From Muribaculum sp. (GTDB taxonomy: Bacteria > Bacteroidota > Bacteroidia > Bacteroidales > Muribaculaceae), in contig JAMPAV010000010.1 of the NCBI GenBank assembly GCA_023667055.1, positions 1-50,170 of the forward strand: a DNA stretch of 50,170 nucleotides, in the 5' to 3' direction. The stretch's first letter is position 1, and the number at the start of each line of letters is the position of its first letter. Positions 22,275 to 31,832 of this stretch are shown in pieces. Below the pieces are notes generated by a model. That model ran no database searches, was not told the DNA's origin, and was given only the letters and a program-made list of their open reading frames with translations. The position numbers and the translations under genes are program-made.

Positions 22275-22433
22275 AGTCGGCTAAGCTGGAACCAACCGAT
22301 ATCCATTCTGACGCCAAACTGGGGGGCTTGGACATCATATTCCTTGCGGAGCGGATATCATTCGCAGCGGAAGCTGCGAGGGGTTCCCTGCTAAAGCGAT
22401 GCAAAATTACTGCTTTTTTCTGAAAATACCAAA
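22275..22433 (-). promoter_or_regulatory. Promoter and long leader of tRNA-Pro
   Basis: An exact minus-strand promoter (TTTG 22430-22433, 20 bases, TAATTTTG 22402-22409) starts a leader of about 120 bases. It contains a hairpin (22314-22331) whose loop GCCCCCCAG is complementary to the anticodon loop region of the tRNA. Confidence 0.7.
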
Positions 22434-22519
22434 TTTTCTGACAAAAAAATTGTACAAAAAAATTACACTTCTATTTACAGTCTTCAGATTGAAAAATATT
22501 AAAGAAAGAATGTGAAAAA

Positions 22520-22551
22520 TTTGCACGGAATAAAAAAATATTGTAATTTTG
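22520..22551 (+). promoter_or_regulatory. Promoter of tRNA-Asp
   Basis: TTTG (22520-22523), 20 bases, TAATTTTG (22544-22551). The tRNA starts about 70 bases on. The stretch 22434-22519 holds nothing else that I see. Confidence 0.85.
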
Positions 22552-22624
22552 CAAATGCAATCGGGAATGAGTTCCGACAGAGTTGGCGGTAACGCCCCGA
22601 ATGGTAAGAGCCGATATTGTGAAT

Positions 22625-22698
22625 GGTGCGGTAGTTCAGCTGGTTAGAATGCCGGCCTGTCACGCCGGAGGTCGCGGGTTCAAGTCCCGTCCGCACCG
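22625..22698 (+). tRNA. tRNA-Asp (GTC)
   Basis: A canonical cloverleaf: acceptor GGTGCGG/CCGCACC, anticodon stem GCCGG/CCGGA-type with loop CTGTCAC, T-arm GGGTTCAAGTCCC. Discriminator G, followed by CA. Confidence 0.95.
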
Positions 22699-22713
22699 CA
22701 GAGGAGAGAGGAG

Positions 22714-22752
22714 GAGCAGCATGGTCAACTTCGGTTGCCTGCTGCTCTTTTT
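22714..22752 (+). terminator. Terminator of tRNA-Asp
   Basis: GAGCAGCA pairs with TGCTGCTC, the inner arm closes on a TTCG tetraloop, then TTTTT. Confidence 0.9.
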
Positions 22753-22771
22753 AGCTTTGGGGTGAGGAAGC

Positions 22772-24310
22772 CTAACGCTTTGGGGTGAGAGTGACTATGG
22801 GTACTAACATTTCCTGAAGGGATATGCCGCCATGCTGGAATGTGCCTGTATAGTATTGCACGTAGTAATTATAGTTGTTGGGGTATGAGAAGAAGTCTTC
22901 GTTGGTGGCAAAAATGAATGTGCTCGATAGATTCGGGGCAGGCAATCCGAACTTCTTCGGATCTTTCATCTCATATACCTGCTTTGGATTATAGTTTAGG
23001 TTCTTCCCCACCTTGTAGCGAAGATTCGTGTTTGTGTTGCGGTCGCCAATCACTTTGATTGGATTATCCACGCGTATTGTGCCGTGGTCGGTGGTCAGGA
23101 TCACCTTGAATCCCATGTCGGCGAGCCGGCGAAACATCTCTACGGTGGTGCTGTGTCGAAACCATGATTCGGTGAGCGATCGGTAGGCGGCATCGCTGTT
23201 GGCGAGTTCACGAATCATCTTCGACTCCGTGCGGGCGTGGCTCAACATGTCTATAAAGTTCAAAACAATGACGTTGAGCGGCACATCCTTGATCGTCTTT
23301 ATCTTCACGCGGAATTTTTCCACGGCAGTAGAGTCATTGAGTTTGGTGTAAGTGAACTTGTCTTTGCGCCGATAGCGTTCAAGCATGGTGGCAATAAGTT
23401 CTTCCTCATGGTTGTTGAGCCCTTCATCCTCGTCTTCCTCTACCCACAGGTGCGGGAACATGTCTTTGATTTTTGCCGGCATCAGGCCGGAGAAAATAGA
23501 GTTGCGTGCATATTGGGTGGATGTGGGGAGTATTGTGGTGTAGAGCTCTTCGCTGGCATTGAAATATTCAGACAGCAGCGGTTGCACGCAACGCCATTGA
23601 TCGAGACGGAAATTGTCGATGAGAATGAAGCATACTTTTTCTCCATTGTCGAGCAAAGGGAAGATTTTTTTGCTGAAGATATCCGGACTCATGAGATGTC
23701 GGTCGGTGTCATTTAGCCAGGACTCATAGTTTCGCTTCACAAATTTTGCAAAGTTGGCATTGGCATCTCTTTTTTGGAGGAGCAACATCTCATCCATGTT
23801 GCTTTCTGAGTCGGAAAGCTTCATTTCCCAATATACCAGCTGCCTGTAGCAGTCCATCCAGTCATCAAGAGTTGAGGCGCTGTTGATGTCGGCAGATATT
23901 TTCTGAAACTCGTGCATGTAGCCTGAAGACGTTTGTTCGGCTATGATCTTGGCGCTATGCAGGTTTTTCTTAAGAGAGAGAAAGATCTGCATGGGATTTA
24001 CGGGTTTGATGAGATAATCAGTTATCTTGTTGCCGATAGCCTGGTTCATAATGTTCTCCTCCTCCGACTTTGTGATCATGATCACGGGGATGTCAGGGTG
24101 TGTCTGGTTTATACGGGTCAATGTCTCGAGACCTGAAAGTCCGGGCATGTTCTCGTCGAGAAGCACAAGGGATATGTCGCCGGCATCGAGGGCATCGAGG
24201 GCATCGGCACCATTGCTCACGGTCACAATATCGTAGCCTTTAGCTTTAAGAAAGAGGATATGCGGTTTCAGCAGATCTATTTCGTCGTCGGCCCAAAGTA
24301 TTTTTTCCAT
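22772..24310 (-). CDS. porX: PorX, response regulator with PglZ/alkaline phosphatase-like domain
   Basis: A 512-residue protein. Residues 1-120 are a receiver domain with ADDE (7-10), phospho-acceptor D52 in LVLLDENMPG and K102 in YLIKPVNP. The rest is the PglZ-type effector domain (KVCFILIDNFRLDQW, TTILPTSTQYARNSIFSGLMP, VILTTDHGTIRVDNP) that in PorX binds zinc and cleaves oligonucleotide messengers. PorX pairs with the kinase PorY and controls type IX secretion with SigP. It is the last gene of the lpxB-porW-porX operon. Length and motifs are normal. Confidence 0.93.
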   Translation of the reverse strand: MEKILWADDEIDLLKPHILFLKAKGYDIVTVSNGADALDALDAGDISLVLLDENMPGLSGLETLTRINQTHPDIPVIMITKSEEENIMNQAIGNKITDYLIKPVNPMQIFLSLKKNLHSAKIIAEQTSSGYMHEFQKISADINSASTLDDWMDCYRQLVYWEMKLSDSESNMDEMLLLQKRDANANFAKFVKRNYESWLNDTDRHLMSPDIFSKKIFPLLDNGEKVCFILIDNFRLDQWRCVQPLLSEYFNASEELYTTILPTSTQYARNSIFSGLMPAKIKDMFPHLWVEEDEDEGLNNHEEELIATMLERYRRKDKFTYTKLNDSTAVEKFRVKIKTIKDVPLNVIVLNFIDMLSHARTESKMIRELANSDAAYRSLTESWFRHSTTVEMFRRLADMGFKVILTTDHGTIRVDNPIKVIGDRNTNTNLRYKVGKNLNYNPKQVYEMKDPKKFGLPAPNLSSTFIFATNEDFFSYPNNYNYYVQYYTGTFQHGGISLQEMLVPIVTLTPKR

Positions 24311-24331
24311 AGGTTGTTTAAGGTTTAGGGT

Positions 24332-27300
24332 TTAGTTTGATGGTGAAGATTCTTCCGGTGATTCTTCGGGAGTGGTCTCATTGGATTCTCCGGGAGCAGC
24401 CTCGGGCGATTCTTCAGGCATTTCTTCTGAGGAATCATCCGAAGTTTCGTCTGGTGACTTATCGGTAGAATCCGGAGATTCCGGATCCGGATGGTCGAGG
24501 AGTGTTTCCTTTGCATCTTCTGCCAATTCATCCGGCACACCTTCAAGAGCATTGTCCACTGCCTCCACTGTGAGTGCTTTCTCTTCGAAGCGGAAGTACT
24601 CTTCAAAAGAACGCCCCTCCTTAAGAAGAAGTTCAAAGTTATACTTTGAAATCATGATAGGGCGTACACCATCAGGCAGTTGGAAGTCGCGGTTGGTCAT
24701 GACCCTGCGATAATTTTCCAGTTCGCGCAGATTGCTGAAGCCTTTGATGACAATGAGTCCTACATTGTCGAAGCTCATGGGTTCCAAATCAAAATCCTTT
24801 ACCACAAAACTCGAGAAGTTGAACCGTGCCACATCATAGAGCAGCAGATTGCCGTTGATCTCGTCTCTTGGATAGGCAAGCACAAGATATTGTGGGGAGT
24901 CAGGGTCCATCTCGAAGTTGGCCGGTTCGCCATTTTCGCCGATCTCAACTCCATCCGAAGTCAGGCGGGTGTCCCATATCATGCCACGTGTGTTGGTGCT
25001 TCCGGCGTGAGGCATACGTCCTTCATTGAGCCCTTTCAATACGGCTCCGGCGAAGTCGGTCATGTCTGTGTCAGGCCATTTCTTCAGCAATTCCTCGAGC
25101 CTTTCCTTGAATTTGTCATAGTCTCCCTCGGTGAGATATGACAGGGCGTCGATGAATACAAATTTAGGCATAATTGTACTTAGCGGATACTCGGCTTCCA
25201 TCTCTTGCATGATGCGATGCACCTCGGCATTGTTGTCGCTTAGATAATCGGTGTATGCCTCAGCATACAGCGACTGCTCCACTTCATGCATACGCTTCAG
25301 GCGGTCGAAATATTGCGGGTCGGCCATAGCTTTTCCGTATGGGCTGTCGGGAAAATCCTCCATGATGAGTTTCCGCCAGGTCTCCATGCCTGCCGAGTCG
25401 CCGCTTCGCGCTGCCATTAAATACAAGTTGTAATATACGTCAAGACGATATACATTATCGGGATATTTTGAGAGCAACTCGTCGAATTCCGACTTCGCCG
25501 CCGCAAAATCTTCAAGCTTATCCTTGAGAATAATACCCATGTTGTAGAGTCCTTCCTGTATCACATCATTGGCGATAGCCTTTTGTTCTTCTGTAGCGGG
25601 CAATTGTGCCAAATAATACTCAGGATAATGAGGGTCGGTGGAGGGATCGATTTCCTTTTCACCCTTTTCCTTGGTGTTTTCGCCATCTCCGTCGCCATTT
25701 CCATCTTCATCTGGTTCCTCTTCATCTGAGGACGAAGAGGCGGAATTGTCATCGTCAAAGGCAAAAGAGGTCTTGTTGCGGCGGCGCCAGTCATCCTCCA
25801 GTTTTCTGGATCCCCATCGCCGCTGAAACTCAGTCTTGCCAGACTGTTTTGTGGCATTGTTGTAGAAATACCATGATTTGTCGGTGTTGAATTGCATTCC
25901 GGTGTTGCCACCCATCTGGTCGATAGGGGAATTGACCTGTTCGCGGTTGGCCATAGCCTCTTCACGGGCGGCCTCCTCGGCCTCCTCCTTTTCCTTTTGC
26001 AGGAGCGCCTCAACCTGCTCCTCGGCCCATTCCTTCTGCTTCTCTTCCGGAAGGGATGCTATGTTGAGAAGCGAATCCTGAAGTTCTACGTTTCCGGCAT
26101 ATACGGCCAGCTGGTCAAGAACATCGCTCCGCAATGCAATCTGCTTATAATCGGGATATGTCTTGGGCAACTGGGGGACGGCACTTGAATAGCACACCTG
26201 AGCCTTTGTATAGTGCTTTTGGTCGAAATATATGCGGCCCAGTGCAAGGTTAGCCATGGCTTTATCCACGCCATCGCGTGTGGATTTCTCCACAGCGAGA
26301 GCATAATTCTCCCGGGCATTAGCCGTGTCCTTGCGAGAGAGGTAGAGATTGCCTATTGCATAATATATCTGGTCGAGATATTCATTGTTGCGCTGATAGC
26401 GGGTCATCGCTTTGAGAGATGACACTTCCTTTCTGATATCCTTTCCCCGGAACACCTCGCTTTGCTTTATGCGAGCGTTGAACTTCAGACGGTATGGAGT
26501 GGAGAATCCCCCGGCCGCTTTTTTGAAAGCCTCATACGCCTCATCGTCTTTCCCTTCCTGCCGACATGCTTGTCCGAGGAGGAAATATAGGCGATGTTTC
26601 TGAACGCCGCTGCTTTTGGCCGCCGCATTACGCAGATAAGGGATGGCATCGGCATATTTGCCGGCCTTCAGCATATATGAAGCCTCCACTATGTCATACA
26701 GTTCGCGAAGGCTTCCATTGGTCAGATCCTTGTCTTTCTTAATCTTGACGAGTATGTTTTCGGCTTCGTATGTCCAGTCGAGCGCGGCATAGCAACGCGC
26801 CTGCCAAAGAAGAGCCTCTGTGACCACCTCCGGCAGCCACACGAAATGGCGCGAGATATACATGAAAGTGGCGGCAGCCCCCATGAAGTCGCCGTTGAAG
26901 TATTGTCCTTTCCCAAGCATCAGCCATGCGTTGTGGAGAAAAGGATTGAATTCATCCCGTGCGCGGAAAGCCTTGTCTTTCGGACTGCTGCTTCTCTTGG
27001 CCGGTTTCTTCTTTATGCTGTGAAGCTGGATTGCCTTCTGCATTTTCTCAATGGTGCGTTTGAAGTCACCCGTCGGTTTCGGCATAGACTCATCGGCACG
27101 CGCATCGGCTGGATGAGTCAGAAGCATGCGTGTGAAATCGTCCTGATAGCCGTCTTCCATGGTTTTCAGAGTCTCTTTGTAATGCTCATTCCCATTAAAA
27201 TATACGTTATACCGTGTGGAAAACGCCTGCCAATTGCGTGATATGGCTGTGTTCTTCTTTGTGCCACAGCCGGCGGTCATCATCATGGCTGCCACACCAA

Positions 27301-27340
27301 AGACTATAATTCGGACGATATGTATAATTTTATTTCCCAA
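24332..27340 (-). CDS. porW: PorW/SprE-type TPR lipoprotein of the type IX secretion system
   Basis: A 1002-residue lipoprotein with a signal and lipobox MTAGC (Cys25). The start after it (WQAFSTRYNVYFNGNEHYKE) is the hallmark of the SprE/PorW family. Several TPR-like helical repeats follow over about residues 100-700, interrupted by an acidic low-complexity part (about 540-575). The last 55 residues are Pro/Glu/Ser-rich. PorW links the PorN ring to the Sov translocon. It sits three bases after lpxB and 21 before porX. Confidence 0.88.
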   Translation of the reverse strand: MGNKIIHIVRIIVFGVAAMMMTAGCGTKKNTAISRNWQAFSTRYNVYFNGNEHYKETLKTMEDGYQDDFTRMLLTHPADARADESMPKPTGDFKRTIEKMQKAIQLHSIKKKPAKRSSSPKDKAFRARDEFNPFLHNAWLMLGKGQYFNGDFMGAAATFMYISRHFVWLPEVVTEALLWQARCYAALDWTYEAENILVKIKKDKDLTNGSLRELYDIVEASYMLKAGKYADAIPYLRNAAAKSSGVQKHRLYFLLGQACRQEGKDDEAYEAFKKAAGGFSTPYRLKFNARIKQSEVFRGKDIRKEVSSLKAMTRYQRNNEYLDQIYYAIGNLYLSRKDTANARENYALAVEKSTRDGVDKAMANLALGRIYFDQKHYTKAQVCYSSAVPQLPKTYPDYKQIALRSDVLDQLAVYAGNVELQDSLLNIASLPEEKQKEWAEEQVEALLQKEKEEAEEAAREEAMANREQVNSPIDQMGGNTGMQFNTDKSWYFYNNATKQSGKTEFQRRWGSRKLEDDWRRRNKTSFAFDDDNSASSSSDEEEPDEDGNGDGDGENTKEKGEKEIDPSTDPHYPEYYLAQLPATEEQKAIANDVIQEGLYNMGIILKDKLEDFAAAKSEFDELLSKYPDNVYRLDVYYNLYLMAARSGDSAGMETWRKLIMEDFPDSPYGKAMADPQYFDRLKRMHEVEQSLYAEAYTDYLSDNNAEVHRIMQEMEAEYPLSTIMPKFVFIDALSYLTEGDYDKFKERLEELLKKWPDTDMTDFAGAVLKGLNEGRMPHAGSTNTRGMIWDTRLTSDGVEIGENGEPANFEMDPDSPQYLVLAYPRDEINGNLLLYDVARFNFSSFVVKDFDLEPMSFDNVGLIVIKGFSNLRELENYRRVMTNRDFQLPDGVRPIMISKYNFELLLKEGRSFEEYFRFEEKALTVEAVDNALEGVPDELAEDAKETLLDHPDPESPDSTDKSPDETSDDSSEEMPEESPEAAPGESNETTPEESPEESSPSN

Positions 27341-27343
27341 AAC

Positions 27344-28513
27344 CTATATTCCCTTACTGTTACTTGATGATTTGATTTTATCGTCGGATCTTTTCCCCGC
27401 CACCAGTTCGGCGGCAATCTTTGCAGCATCGGTGTTGCCAAGCCTTTTTTTCATGTTGTGGTAGCCTGAAAGTTGCCAGTCTCTCTGCGGAGAAGCCATA
27501 AGAAGCGGCCTGAGTTCCCCGGCGATTGCATCAGGGGTACACTTATGAAGCAAGAGTTCCGGCACTGTGGCATTGCCCACGATCAGATTAGGAAGCGACA
27601 CGAACCGAACCTTAAGTATTTTCTTCATGAGGCTGTATGTGAGGCGTGAGCCATTGCCACGATAGCACACCACCTGGGGAGTGCCTATGACGGCTGTCTC
27701 AAGGGTGGCCGTGCCACTGGTGACCACGGCTGCCACCGAATATTTAAGAAGTGTGTGTGTGGCGCCAAACGCAAGTTGCAGTCCGGAGTCTTGGGCAATC
27801 TCGCGATAGAACTTCTCGGGCACTGACGGGGCCGCAGCCACCACGTACTGGCACTCACTGAATCTTTTGGCAGCCTGAATCATGAGCGGGAGGTTGTTGC
27901 GGATCTCGGCCCGGCGCGAGCCTGGAAGCAACGCTATGATAGGACGCTCATCCGTAATGCCCTGGCGCTCCATGAAATGTTTCTTGGGCGGAATGTGGCC
28001 GAGTGAAAACTCTATTTCCTTGACTGTGGGATTCCCGACATATTTCACATCCATGCCGTGTGCCTTGAAATAAGCCGGCTCAAATGGAAGTATGCTATAA
28101 AGATTCGTCAGATATTTTTTCAGCTTTGGTATGCGCCACTCCTTCCATGCCCAAACCTTGGGAGCAATGAGCCAATCCACACGGATTCCCAATCCGGAAG
28201 CATATCCGGCAAGCTTGAGATTAAACGACGGATAATCTACCAATACAAGAACATCCGGCCGATATTCCTTTATCAACGATTTGGCAACACGAAGGTTGGA
28301 CATTACCATAGGCAATGCCTTGATGACCTCCAGAAATCCCATCACATTCATTTTCTCAATGTGTATTTCCGGCGGTCGCCCGGCGACCTGAGCCATCAGG
28401 TCGCCACCGAGAAACCTGAAATCGGACTCAGTGTCGATATTTTTGATTTCGGCCATCAGTCTTGAGGCATGCAGATCACCGGATGCCTCACCGGCCACTA
28501 TCATATACTTCAT
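27344..28513 (-). CDS. lpxB: Lipid-A-disaccharide synthase LpxB
   Basis: A 389-residue glycosyltransferase (GT19). It starts MIVAGEASGDLHA, the family signature, and shows DYPSFNLKLA (residues about 92-101), APKVWAWKEWR (about 117-127), ALLPGSRRAEI (about 194-204) and VVTSGTATLETA (about 258-269). It joins UDP-2,3-diacylglucosamine and lipid X into the lipid A disaccharide on the inner membrane. It is the first gene of the operon with porW and porX and is divergent from the lipoprotein gene at 28550. Confidence 0.96.
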   Translation of the reverse strand: MKYMIVAGEASGDLHASRLMAEIKNIDTESDFRFLGGDLMAQVAGRPPEIHIEKMNVMGFLEVIKALPMVMSNLRVAKSLIKEYRPDVLVLVDYPSFNLKLAGYASGLGIRVDWLIAPKVWAWKEWRIPKLKKYLTNLYSILPFEPAYFKAHGMDVKYVGNPTVKEIEFSLGHIPPKKHFMERQGITDERPIIALLPGSRRAEIRNNLPLMIQAAKRFSECQYVVAAAPSVPEKFYREIAQDSGLQLAFGATHTLLKYSVAAVVTSGTATLETAVIGTPQVVCYRGNGSRLTYSLMKKILKVRFVSLPNLIVGNATVPELLLHKCTPDAIAGELRPLLMASPQRDWQLSGYHNMKKRLGNTDAAKIAAELVAGKRSDDKIKSSSNSKGI

Positions 28514-28549
28514 ATATAATAAATACGTTGGAAGTTACGTTTTTCGTAT

Positions 28550-29956
28550 ATGAAAACTATGCAAACACCATTTTTTTTCATCATTGCATTACTTGCATCC
28601 CTGCTGACAGGGGGGTGCATCTCTGATGATGTGACATATTCCTCGTCGGACAAACTGACGTTCTCATCCGACACTTTGAGTTTCGACACCATCTTTACTG
28701 ACCTTGGTTCCCAGACTGCACGTCTGAGGGTTTTCAACCGCGCCAGCAAAGCCATCAACATCACAAGCATACGGGTGAGGGGCGATGAAGACATCTTCTC
28801 CATCAACGTGGATGGAGTGTCGGGAAAGACTTTTGAGAACGTGGAGATAAGGGCCAACGATTCCATATTCATCTTCGTGGAGTGCTTCATTGATGCCAAT
28901 GATGACTCCCGGCCGTTTCTTGTGGAGGGGCAGCTAGATTTTCTCACCAACGGCAATGCACAGAGCGTGACACTTGAAGCATACGGACAGAATGTGACCC
29001 GGCTACGCAATGTAACCCTGAATCATGATGTAATATTCAATGCCGAACGGCCATACGTGATATTCGATACGCTGAGAGTGGCTGAAGGGACCACACTCAC
29101 GCTGCAGCCGGGGACTCGGATGTATTTCCACGACAAGGGGCTGCTTCAGGTGGATGGCTGCCTGAAAGCATTGGGAGCACAGGGGGAAATGATACAGATG
29201 CGCGGCGACAGACTCGGCGATGTGCTGACCGACACAGGATATGAGATACTTGCGGGGCAATGGACCGGAGTGCGGTTCGGAGCCGGCTCATTCGGCAATC
29301 GGATGGAATATGTAGATATGCAATCCACGGTGTCGGGCGTGATTGTGGACAGTTGCGGTATAACCGACCGCGACAAACTCACACTTGTCAACTCATGGCT
29401 ACACAATTCCCAAGGAAATGTGCTGAGGTCGTCGCACGCCAAGGTGGATGCCTATGGATGCGTTTTCTCTGAAGCCGGCGAGGCAGTGGTGAGTCTGGCA
29501 GGTGGCATTCATGATTTCGCCCAATGCACACTTTCCAACTATTATCTATTCGCCATATCGCCTGAATCTATACTGACTTTAAGCCATCTTAAACCCGAGG
29601 ACCAAGGCACGGTCAGGAATCCGCTGATGAAGGCCGAATTCAAGAATTGCATAATCTATGGGATGATATCTCCCATTACACCGGGCGACCTGGAATATAC
29701 TGACGTGTATCTGAGGAATGTTTTGCTCGGAGTGAACGGTACCGACGATGACCATTTCGTTTCGTGCATCTGGGATGAGGACCCGCTCTTCGAGACAATC
29801 CGCAGCGACTATATCTTCAATTATCATCTGAAGGAAGACTCACCGGCGATCGGGGCCGGGAATCCGGCCTATGTCACTCCCATCGATATGTACGACATGG
29901 ATGGCATCAATCGCCTTGCAAACGGCAATCCCACACTCGGGGCATACGCAAAATAG
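28550..29956 (+). CDS. Beta-helix lipoprotein (right-handed parallel beta-helix)
   Basis: A 468-residue outer-surface lipoprotein with a signal and lipobox LTGGC (Cys23). Residues about 40-130 look like an Ig-like domain (TARLRVFNRASKAINITSIRVRG). Residues about 160-430 form a parallel beta-helix as in pectate lyase-like or choice-of-anchor Q proteins (WLHNSQGNVLRSSHAKVDAYGCVFSEAGEAVVSL), ending with SPAIGAGNPAYVTP. Such proteins bind or cleave polysaccharides; no catalytic set is evident. It is divergent from lpxB. Confidence 0.8.
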   Translation: MKTMQTPFFFIIALLASLLTGGCISDDVTYSSSDKLTFSSDTLSFDTIFTDLGSQTARLRVFNRASKAINITSIRVRGDEDIFSINVDGVSGKTFENVEIRANDSIFIFVECFIDANDDSRPFLVEGQLDFLTNGNAQSVTLEAYGQNVTRLRNVTLNHDVIFNAERPYVIFDTLRVAEGTTLTLQPGTRMYFHDKGLLQVDGCLKALGAQGEMIQMRGDRLGDVLTDTGYEILAGQWTGVRFGAGSFGNRMEYVDMQSTVSGVIVDSCGITDRDKLTLVNSWLHNSQGNVLRSSHAKVDAYGCVFSEAGEAVVSLAGGIHDFAQCTLSNYYLFAISPESILTLSHLKPEDQGTVRNPLMKAEFKNCIIYGMISPITPGDLEYTDVYLRNVLLGVNGTDDDHFVSCIWDEDPLFETIRSDYIFNYHLKEDSPAIGAGNPAYVTPIDMYDMDGINRLANGNPTLGAYAK

Positions 29957-30000
29957 GCTAAGGGCCAGACTCAAAAAATGGCAGTGACTGGGGAAGGGAC

Positions 30001-30858
30001 CTAATATTCAGAGAAGAATGGCGGACGGATTAGAAGTCCAATCCGGATGCGGTTGTGGAATTGCTTATAAGCGAGGAGACCCTCGCCATAGCCATTGTAG
30101 AAGTCGAGATAGAGATACTGGTTGGAATCCTTTACTATGCGGAAGCCGAGCTGGATGTTGGTGTTCCAGTTGAAATTCCAACCCTGTCGCTTCACAAATG
30201 TGGCGCCGAGAGTCCAACGGCGGTCGGTGGTGTTAAACTGAAATCCCATCTGGAAAATTCCGCTATATTTCAGAATGTCCTTGTTGTTTTGTCCATCTAC
30301 TATTGGAATCCAATACTTTGCATGCACTGCGAGTTGGTCGGTGACAAAAGCGTTTGCTGCGAGCGACACCTTGTTCCACGACCGGGACTGTATGCTGTCG
30401 CGTCCATTGCTCTCATGCTCCACCATGATAGTCATCTTGCCGATATATCTGTCTTTGACAAAGAAAGGTTTTGCCCATCCGATTCCCGGATTGAAGTTGA
30501 GGTCGCTCATGGGCATTGAGTTCTGGAAAATCTCCCAAAACACCTTTTGCGTGAAGAAGAGATAAAGGTAAGTATGCCAAGGGAGCGTGGCATTGGTGAG
30601 TCTCTGCTTGATGGAAAGCTGGAATTTGACACCGGAATTTTGAGAGGTGGGCTTGTGGAAAAGGTCTGTGCCTAAGGCAAAGTAATTGTCCTTGTATAAT
30701 CCGAAATATGGTCCAAGATCCATCTCTTTCTGAATGGAATCCGTATTCTCTTCCACGCCAGGCGGCAGAAGAATCTGAGCATTGGAATTCGTTGGGCATG
30801 TCAAAGCCAGCAGGCATATTGAAATGCAGGCCAGGATAGACAAACAGTTTTTTCTCAT
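30001..30858 (-). CDS. pldA: Outer membrane phospholipase A
   Basis: A 285-residue beta-barrel with a signal peptide (residues 1-28, ending SNAQ). The OMPLA signature EHESNGRDSIQSRSWN (about residues 147-162) supplies the catalytic His and Ser of HxSNG and the Asn of SRSWN. The last residue pattern (RIGLLIRPPFFSEY) fits an outer-membrane barrel end. It hydrolyses phospholipids in the outer leaflet and is normally active only as a dimer with calcium. I choose ATG 30858 rather than an upstream ATG because the signal peptide starts there. Confidence 0.9.
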   Translation of the reverse strand: MRKNCLSILACISICLLALTCPTNSNAQILLPPGVEENTDSIQKEMDLGPYFGLYKDNYFALGTDLFHKPTSQNSGVKFQLSIKQRLTNATLPWHTYLYLFFTQKVFWEIFQNSMPMSDLNFNPGIGWAKPFFVKDRYIGKMTIMVEHESNGRDSIQSRSWNKVSLAANAFVTDQLAVHAKYWIPIVDGQNNKDILKYSGIFQMGFQFNTTDRRWTLGATFVKRQGWNFNWNTNIQLGFRIVKDSNQYLYLDFYNGYGEGLLAYKQFHNRIRIGLLIRPPFFSEY

Positions 30859-30928
30859 TTTATGGATATGGTTCAATGTGTTGATGGAAATCACGGGATG
30901 GGAATATACCCCACATAATGACTATACA

Positions 30929-30961
30929 ATGCCACCTCGCGAATTGTTCGTGAGGTGGCAT
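30929..30961. terminator. Long perfect hairpin between ompA-like gene and pldA
   Basis: 15 pairs (one G-T) with a three-base loop (30929-30943 with 30947-30961). The T-run is better on the plus strand (GGTTTTTA), but its position suits the end of the minus-strand OmpA gene. Confidence 0.75.
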
Positions 30962-30990
30962 TGGTTTTTATGTTCCAAAAGTAGGAATTG

Positions 30991-31677
30991 TTATTTCAAT
31001 TCGCCATTTTCTGCAGCTTTCACCATGTCTTCGGAGGCATAGATGTAGATCTCAACGCGACGGTTTTTGGCCTGTCCGTCCTTTGTGTCGTTGCTTGCCA
31101 CGTAATCCTGCATCGGGAAACCCTTGGCAGTGAGACGTGAGGCGGCGATACCCTTGCCTTCGAGGAAGGACTTGACAGAGTTGGCACGGGCGTTGGCCAC
31201 TTTCTCGTTGGCAGCCATGGTGCCGGTATTGTCGGTGTATCCGGCGATCACAGCGTTGGTAAGTGGGTTTTCGGCAAGAGAAGAAGCAAATTCAGAGAGG
31301 TCCTTTTGAGCGGAGGCCTGGATGTCGGATTTGCCCGTAGCAAACAGTATGCCACCGGGGAAAGTTACCTTGATAGCCTGCAGGCCGTCAACCTCGGTCT
31401 TCTCCACTTCTGCATCCTTGAGTTCTTCCTTGAGTTTCTTCTGCTGGTTGTCCATGTGTTTCCCGATGATTGCACCCACAGCGGCACCTACAGCGGCGCC
31501 GGCACCGGCGCCAATAGCAGCGCCTTTGCCTTTACCGATCAGAGCGCCTATACCGGCTCCGACCGCAGCACCGCTGCCGCCACCTATAGCCACACCTTTA
31601 CCGAGATTTGTGGTGTTGCAACCGGTCACCATCATGAGAAGCGCGAGCACCGCGCACGCCATTGTCTTGATTTTCAT
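30991..31677 (-). CDS. OmpA family lipoprotein with glycine zipper (YiaD-like)
   Basis: A 228-residue protein. The signal and lipobox MMVTGC (Cys20) are followed by a Gly/Ala-rich zipper region (about residues 28-72, repeating GAAVGAGIGALIGKGKG) and then an OmpA C-terminal peptidoglycan-binding domain (about 110-215) with AGYTDNTGTMAANEKVANARANSVKSFL and NRRVEIYIY. It tethers the outer membrane to the wall. The ATG at 31677 starts the signal; a longer frame upstream is rejected. A -7 element TATATTTG lies at 31733-31740. Confidence 0.9.
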   Translation of the reverse strand: MKIKTMACAVLALLMMVTGCNTTNLGKGVAIGGGSGAAVGAGIGALIGKGKGAAIGAGAGAAVGAAVGAIIGKHMDNQQKKLKEELKDAEVEKTEVDGLQAIKVTFPGGILFATGKSDIQASAQKDLSEFASSLAENPLTNAVIAGYTDNTGTMAANEKVANARANSVKSFLEGKGIAASRLTAKGFPMQDYVASNDTKDGQAKNRRVEIYIYASEDMVKAAENGELK

Positions 31678-31732
31678 TGCTTTTCTTTGGTTTAAGTTGT
31701 TGTTAGAATTATTTATAGTTATTTCCAAGTTG

Positions 31733-31740
31733 CAAATATA
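31733..31740 (-). promoter_or_regulatory. -7 element of the OmpA lipoprotein gene
   Basis: TATATTTG on the minus strand, 55 bases before the ATG. No good TTTG at -33. Confidence 0.5.
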
Positions 31741-31809
31741 ATAACAATTTATGATATAATCGCATAAATCACAATAAAAAATGCTGTTAATTTGTTTAAT
31801 TATTGTAAT

Positions 31810-31831
31810 TCAACTTTCGCAAGCTAAAGTT
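31810..31831. repeat. REP-like hairpin A
   Basis: CAACTTT/AAAGTTG, a 7-base stem with loop CGCAAGCT. A related hairpin with the inverse loop is at 31974-31999. Confidence 0.6.
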
Positions 31832-31832
31832 G

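Noticed and set aside
22196..22423. A 75-codon plus-strand frame over the tRNA-Pro region
   Set aside because: It is the antisense of tRNA-Pro and its leader; such frames (VGVTRFELATSR pattern) are a well-known false call.
22755..22791. Repeated CTTTGGGGTGAG beside the porX stop codon
   Set aside because: Two 12-base copies only, one inside porX; most likely chance or a small duplication.
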